From Torreya grandis (Eukaryota; Streptophyta; Pinopsida; Cupressales; Taxaceae): a stretch of 64,000 nt of DNA. Of this stretch, positions 59,250 through 64,000 are shown in pieces. The position numbers and the translations under genes were made by a program. The DNA lies in the NCBI GenBank assembly GCA_037957365.1, contig JARHVA010000001.1, forward strand, positions 10,360,501-10,424,500. Direction: 5' to 3'. Each line of letters begins with the position of its first letter. The first letter of the stretch is position 1. The notes under the pieces are model-generated. The model did no database searches and was not told where the DNA came from. It was given only the letters and a program-made list of their open reading frames with translations.

Positions 59250-59705
59250 ATAACAAATGTGATACACACTATATCATAATGGGAAATGTGTAAAAATAAA
59301 AGACGAATAAATATAATAAACCAAAATGGTAAAGTAACATGTATAAAAATGTTTCCAAACCGTGTAAGAGATTTGCACTAAATAAAAACAAATAAAAGTC
59401 ATACTATATCACATTGGAAAGTATGAACATTTATAATAAAGTGGAAAATATGTGAAAACCAATGGTATAAAAACAAATGAACAATAAATTTAATTAATCA
59501 TACTAGATCAAGATGGGAAGTATGGAAAGAAAAACAAAATGTAAGTATAAATCAAACGAATCATACTAGATCAAGATGGGAAGCATGAAAAATTTAGTAA
59601 AATGGTTTTAAACATACAGGGAATTAGAAAATAAGAAAATAAAAGTGAAGTGTTTATGAAGTAAGCATAAATCATATTAAATCAAGATGGGAAGTATGTC
59701 AATGA
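59250..59705 (-). repeat. Irregular array of CATACT..AGTATG hairpin repeats (right arm)
   Basis: Inverted counterpart of 8,690-9,135. Units read CATACTAGATCAAGATGGG then AAGTATG and variants near 59,400, 59,500, 59,562 and 59,668, plus a more diverged copy near 59,265. Confidence 0.7.
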
Positions 59706-59769
59706 CGTGTAAATCATAATGTAACACAAATTATCTCAAATTTGAAGCATGTAATTTTATGGTGACTTG

Positions 59770-60085
59770 GTTATAGTATGAACTGATTATTAAATATTTT
59801 GTGAGGAGGGATTTGTCTTATCTAAGGACTTACACTACAACTCACAAAGGGAACACCAATGAGGTGAAAATAACTATGGGAATAATTTGAAGATGTTTAA
59901 ATCTGGTAATTTTTTAGGAGAGCCTAGTCATATCCACAGTCTTACATTGAAACTCACAAGGTAAACACCAATGAGGTGAATGGTAATAAGGGTAAAAATT
60001 ATGGAATGTTTCATTATGGTAATTTGTGAGGAGAGCCTGGTCCTATCCATGGTCTTAAATTACAACTTACAAAGGGAAACCCTAA
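59770..60085 (-). repeat. Tandem repeat, ~113 bp x 3 (right arm)
   Basis: Inverted counterpart of 8,310-8,625, with the phrase CACCAATGAGGTGAA between units. All three units are retained. Confidence 0.7.
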
Positions 60086-60289
60086 GGGGAATGATTAGTT
60101 AATAAATAAATATTCATCAAGGGGAAAAGTTAGGATTGTTGTAATGAAAGAGGGAATGTAAAAATCATGACATAGACATTTTATGAAAAATATTTAGTGA
60201 ACATGAGGCATCCAAGGTAAGAAAGAAAGACACTAAGAGTCTAGTGACCATCAAAATATAAAGGAAACCTTCTCACAATAAACACAAAG

Positions 60290-60547
60290 TTGTATAGGCA
60301 AATAGGTGGAATACTAATATCAACTCTTGAAGGGTATATGAATAAGGAAATTAAAATGGACCTACCTTCCCATAACATTTTCCCCATTCTTCAGGACCTC
60401 TTACAGAGCCATCGGTCTACTATGATGATTGGGTACTTGTGTGAGAAACTAGGCATCACTTATACATTTATTTTTGTTCTACTATCCCAATCTACTAGCC
60501 TACCACACCCCAGTGGAACTCAGCTCTATCATGAGGCCAATTTTTGA
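60290..60547 (+). CDS. Unidentified short ORF, right-arm copy
   Basis: The 85-codon inverted-duplicate of the frame at 7,840-8,103, starting MYRQIGGILISTLEGYMNKE and ending shortly after a different C-terminal few residues. It lies downstream of the PMD pseudogene (56,940-58,292) on the same strand. The product is unknown. Conservation of the open frame in both arms is expected from recent duplication alone and is not evidence of function. Confidence 0.3.
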   Translation: MYRQIGGILISTLEGYMNKEIKMDLPSHNIFPILQDLLQSHRSTMMIGYLCEKLGITYTFIFVLLSQSTSLPHPSGTQLYHEANF

Positions 60548-61120
60548 GTTTGAGATTCGATTAGGGATAGGAGATGTGTTATTAATCATGTCTTTTTATG
60601 TGATTAGAATTTAGAATTGTATTTTGCCTTTTGAATCATTGCATTTTGTTTGAATGATTCAAATTTTAACTTTTTTATGGCTTTTGTAACTCCTCCAAAT
60701 GGATTTGGAATAAACAACATGAGTGATAAAAGTGATACACATTAATGAGCTTTAGACATTAGTTTAAAGGAGGCTAGGTAACTAGAGATATGACTGACTA
60801 AACAACTTAGGCTTACCTATGAATGAGTATGTAATCTCAAGTTTCAACCATATGTATGCTTAGTATGTGAAAGGGAAATAAGGGAAGAAAGGAGATCCAA
60901 ATAGATTGGTGTATAGTAGTAGTACAATGAGAAGTCTTGTTTTTTAATTGATCATATGGTAGAGGTAAATTACTAAGGGAATCAGGATTTTATAGCCAAG
61001 TCACAATAATAATTATCTGATTTTTTAGTGTAAAAGATAACAAACAATCATTATAGGAAAAATAAAATAATCCATGAAAAAAGTGAAATCATAAACATAA
61101 GTTTGCATTCATGAAAAAAT

Positions 61121-62109
61121 GATAAGAATCCATAATAAAAAGTGAAATATAATGCAACCATATAAGAACACATAAATGATAATACAATGGTTCATGTAAA
61201 ATAGATAAATGAAATCAAATTTGACACATAGTCAAGTGTATAATAAATATATAAATGGATCACAAATCTAATTCAAATGATAAAATAGAAAAATATATAA
61301 TAATTCCATGTCGTTTTCACAAATATGATAAAATAGAAAAATATATAATAATTCCATGTCGTTTTCACAAATATGATAAAATAGAAAAATATATAAGAAC
61401 TCCATGTCATTTTCTCTATGAATTTGAATTCTAATGCTAATCAGAGTCTCATCAATCTTCATAAAACATTATGCAAAGACTTGATTTTGCATCATCTTAA
61501 TTGAAAATTTAAGTGTAGCATATGAAGATTAATGTTCATGTAGTATCTCTTGTGTGGGATAATCGATGTGAAATTGGGTGGGAAGGATGACCCTTCTCGT
61601 ATGGGTGACTTATAGGAGGAGGAATAATTGGTGTTGGTGTCAACTATTAGAAATCATGTAGATGATATTGGAGCACTTAGCATTGATTGGTATGATGTGT
61701 ACCACACTGGTGCCGAAGATAATATACTTACCCATATTTAGAGATATACTCTTATAATACCTTAGGAGGAAGTAAGGTCTTATCTTTGAGTTGGGCAATA
61801 GTTGGGCATAATGTGTCGATGTACTACATAGTTCTTTAGGAGTGGGTAGAAGAATGGTTATTTGTCCCATAAAAGTAATAAATACACCTATTAATATACT
61901 TTATGGATTTACTAGTTGAAGGGGTGGAAGGAAAAGCTTGGGGCTACTGATATAAATGGCAATCTTTGGTCAAATAACCAATAACTTTGTGAATATCACA
62001 ATAAGGTTGATATGCCTATTGTTTGGGAAAGGGATCAAGATATGGTAAGGGAAGAAGGCCATCACTAAGGAAGGAGGGAGCCAAATCAGAAATTGGACTA
62101 GGCTCATTG
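61121..62109. other. Unassigned sequence outside right arm
   Basis: Apart from the 48-bp tandem repeat at 61,277-61,420, nothing is recognised. It has short frames only and no match to the region flanking the left arm, as expected beyond a duplication boundary. Confidence 0.5.
61277..61420 (+). repeat. 48-bp tandem repeat x 3
   Basis: Units start at 61,277, 61,325 and 61,373. The first two are essentially identical and the third has a few changes. 48 is a multiple of 3, so the - strand frame 61,268-61,462 repeats a 16-residue block (CENDMELLYIFLFYHI), which explains that ORF. Confidence 0.9.
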
Positions 62110-63010
62110 GTGGCATGGTTGGTTGTGTAGTGTGTATACACATAATATTTTCACACTTTAGCAATTATTGTTATTTTTATCTTGCAAAAACTAATCAAGT
62201 CTCAATCTCTCTGAGTGCACACCTTAAGGGGTGCACCGAGAAAGGTTTGGGTATACCATTGGTGATTTATGGGATTTTTTTCCCTTTACTACCACTTTCT
62301 ATCTACACAACCATCTCCTAAAAACATTACCCTAAGCTTGGCCTCCTATTTTTCACCCTCCTCTAGTCATTTTCCATATTCATTAGACCTTCCCTAGCCT
62401 AAAATCATTTTTGATGGTTTATGTTACACTATCATCCCCATCAACCTTGTACTCCAATTGATAAAATTTATTTAGGGTCTAGGTCTACCCCTGACTAACC
62501 TAGACCAGGCCCTAATTTGTTTTTATCAATAATGTATGAGGTAGATTGGGTTGACCTTGTCGACCTAAACTTTCAAAAAGGACCATTGTTAGATCTGCCT
62601 ATATAAACACATCCATTTCACCATTCTTGGAGAGACAACAAAATTTAATTATTCATTTGTGCTTCTTTACAATATGTTCTTCCACCATTCTACTTGAGGA
62701 GTTTTAGCCTAGGGTTTCTACTTGGAGAAGAATCTTGTCTTGTGGAAATGTCTTGGATACTTTGGCCTTTATTAGTGATCCTTATAAACCAAAACAACCT
62801 CTTGAAAAGCACATTTGGCCAAGGGATATATTGAGTCTCGACGGTTGCATCTTTTTGTTCCTCTCTTTAGTAGATATAAGTAGCATAATGAATGGCTTTT
62901 GAATATATTGCTCTCTCCATGTATTAGGGTTTTACCTATACATAGATTAATTAGGATTATATCATCCATGTTTAGTTTTATTTTTATTAACCCCACTTTT
63001 TTCCACAATC
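62110..63010 (+). repeat. Family C LTR-like block, independent copy
   Basis: Shares TCTCAATCTCTCTGAGTGCA, TATATAAACACATCC (62,600), CCACCATTCTACTTGAGGAG, TCTTGTCTTGTGG and TTAACCCCACTTT with 12,640-13,520, but is far more diverged than the arm pair. It lies outside the inverted duplication, so it is a separate family member. Confidence 0.6.
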
Positions 63011-63429
63011 TTGTATTAGACTCTCCTAGGTACCTCTAGGTGGTATTAGTTAGAGAGAGGAGAGAGAAATTGTTGAGTTACAAGCTTGTTTCCAAAGAAG
63101 TTACTGTAGAAGTCAAAATTTGCATTAGACATAGTAAGGAAATGGATGTAAGAATAAGGTATAGAATAATGTTTAATTTCCATTAAGGTTTTTGGATAGG
63201 TTTTATCCCTCAAATGTGCTAAATTGGTCATCTAAGTTAGCTAATCACTAATAGGCCTAATAAAGCAAATTATGCAAACACCTGGTAGTAATGAGAAGTT
63301 GGTTATAAGTGTGTTTTTAGGGTATATTGATGGATTAAAGTGCATGGAGTTATTTTTAATTATTTATAAGTAATTTCCATGTCTTTGAGGAGTTTTAAAG
63401 ATAGTGTAAGTGGAGAAAATGAAGAAGTC
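63011..63429. other. Unassigned AT-rich sequence
   Basis: No gene recognised. The end of this stretch may already be a diverged unit of the tandem repeat that follows. Confidence 0.4.
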
Positions 63430-64000
63430 AAAATGACTTGTCTGGCTCAGTGAGGTCTTTGTGTAGTGAGGTCAATAAATTGGTCTATAAAACCAATAGT
63501 TTACACTAGACTATATCATGTTTATATTTAAATATGGTTTGTAGATGTAATAGGATAATTTTAATTCATTTTAAATCTTTTAAATTCCCTATACAGGTGT
63601 TATAAGGTAAATGTTTCATGACTATGTTTTTGACAGTCTTGGCAGTTCTGAGTAAGCAAGTTGTAGTGACTGAAAGTTAGATTTGAGTGTAATTTGATGA
63701 AAGAGTGATACAATTTAGTGAATGGTGTTGTTTTTTTTGAATTAAATTTCATATTCATGATTTTTTTAATCTTTTAAATTATTGTAATAGGTTGAAAAGT
63801 CAAATCCAAAATGGCTTGTTTGGTTTAAGCAAGACTGTGTGAGATAAGGTCAGGAGATTGGTCTGCAAGACCAATGTTTGCTATTAGAGATTATGGAGTT
63901 TTTTGAGGTTTTTAAAATATTTTATAGAGTATTTTTAATTTATTTAAAATAATTTAAAGTTTCCTTTTTATATTTTTGATGTCAATTAGTTTGATGACTA
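63430..64000 (+). repeat. ~368-bp tandem repeat with ATTGGTCT..AGACCAAT hairpin (continues past window)
   Basis: Two units begin near 63,437 (ATGACTTGTCTGGCTCAG) and 63,805 (ATGGCTTGTTTGGTTTAAG). Each carries AGGTCAATAAATTGGTCTATAA or its equivalent with the inverted repeat (63,479-63,500 and 63,857-63,877), then a similar AT-rich tail ending in ATGACTA. A reversed third copy is at 24,230-24,560. The second unit runs to the window end. Confidence 0.6.

Larger units (their letters stand above)
46757..61120 (-). repeat. Right arm of ~14.3 kb inverted duplication
   Basis: The inverted counterpart of 7,263-21,527. The outer edge falls in TTATCAT/CATGAAAAAATGATAA sequence, and the inner edge at 46,757 lies inside R1, about 1,040 bp downstream of its 5' LTR. 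The right copy keeps R1 sequence beyond the arm edge (44,536-46,756) that the left copy lacks, so this side looks like the parental arrangement and the left like the truncated product. The right arm has about 130 bp that the left lacks at about 56,988-57,118. Confidence 0.92.

Noticed and set aside
7263..61120. The whole inverted repeat as one giant foldback or TIR DNA transposon
   Set aside because: No terminal target-site duplication was seen, no transposase, and the arm edges cut through other elements. Duplication by rearrangement fits better.
61268..61462. 64-codon - strand ORF with repeated FYHICENDMELLYIFL
   Set aside because: Explained by a 48-bp (16-codon) tandem repeat in AT-rich DNA.

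Overview
This is a piece of a repeat-packed plant nuclear genome. It is AT-rich, and essentially everything recognisable is transposable-element sequence in several states of decay: Ty1/copia and Ty3/gypsy pol genes with plant-type tRNA-Met primer sites, LTRs, a plant mobile domain (PMD) pseudogene, minisatellites and microsatellites. I see no intact host gene, rRNA, tRNA, CRISPR array or prokaryotic feature. A seed plant with a large genome (gymnosperm-like) would fit, but the sequence does not fix the species.

Layout: 1-4,680 is a decayed gag-only LTR element of a copia-like family (here 'family T'), + strand, running into its 3' LTR-like sequence. 4,684-6,120 is a dense cluster of several minisatellites. 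6,130-7,262 is LTR-like or promoter-like sequence. 7,263-21,527 and 46,757-61,120 are the arms of a ~14.3 kb inverted duplication, about 90-93% identical where compared by eye, around a ~25.2 kb spacer. Each arm carries, from outside in: a short unidentified ORF, tandem and hairpin repeats, a (GT/AC)n microsatellite, a PMD pseudogene, an LTR-like block ('family C'), then the 3' LTR and most of the interior of a non-autonomous LTR retrotransposon ('R1'). In the right copy R1 is complete with its 5' LTR (44,536-54,695).

The spacer (21,528-46,756) is a nest of retroelements. It holds rearranged family T pieces (21,528-26,030), an unidentified decayed reading frame (26,020-27,250), a gypsy element on the - strand (34,669-40,030, with a further piece at or below 28,144), a nearly complete Ty1/copia element inserted in it (28,145-33,720), a reverse-oriented relative's solo LTR (33,790-34,668), another family T fragment (42,100-42,735) and unassigned AT-rich DNA. 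A 152-bp stretch of the gypsy pol 3' end is present on both sides of the copia/solo-LTR block.

History suggested by comparing copies: R1 inserted beside the PMD locus; the whole locus was then duplicated in inverted orientation, because the R1 LTRs differ more from each other than the arms do; the arms then diverged through small indels, microsatellite change and private stops. A theme across several otherwise unrelated elements is clusters of short self-complementary motifs (family based on ACCATCGATGGT, GACCGACGTCGGTC, CATACT..AGTATG, ATTGGTCT..AGACCAAT, GGTTCAA/TTGAACC). No complete system with an obvious new function was found; the most interesting objects are the inverted duplication and these motif arrays.
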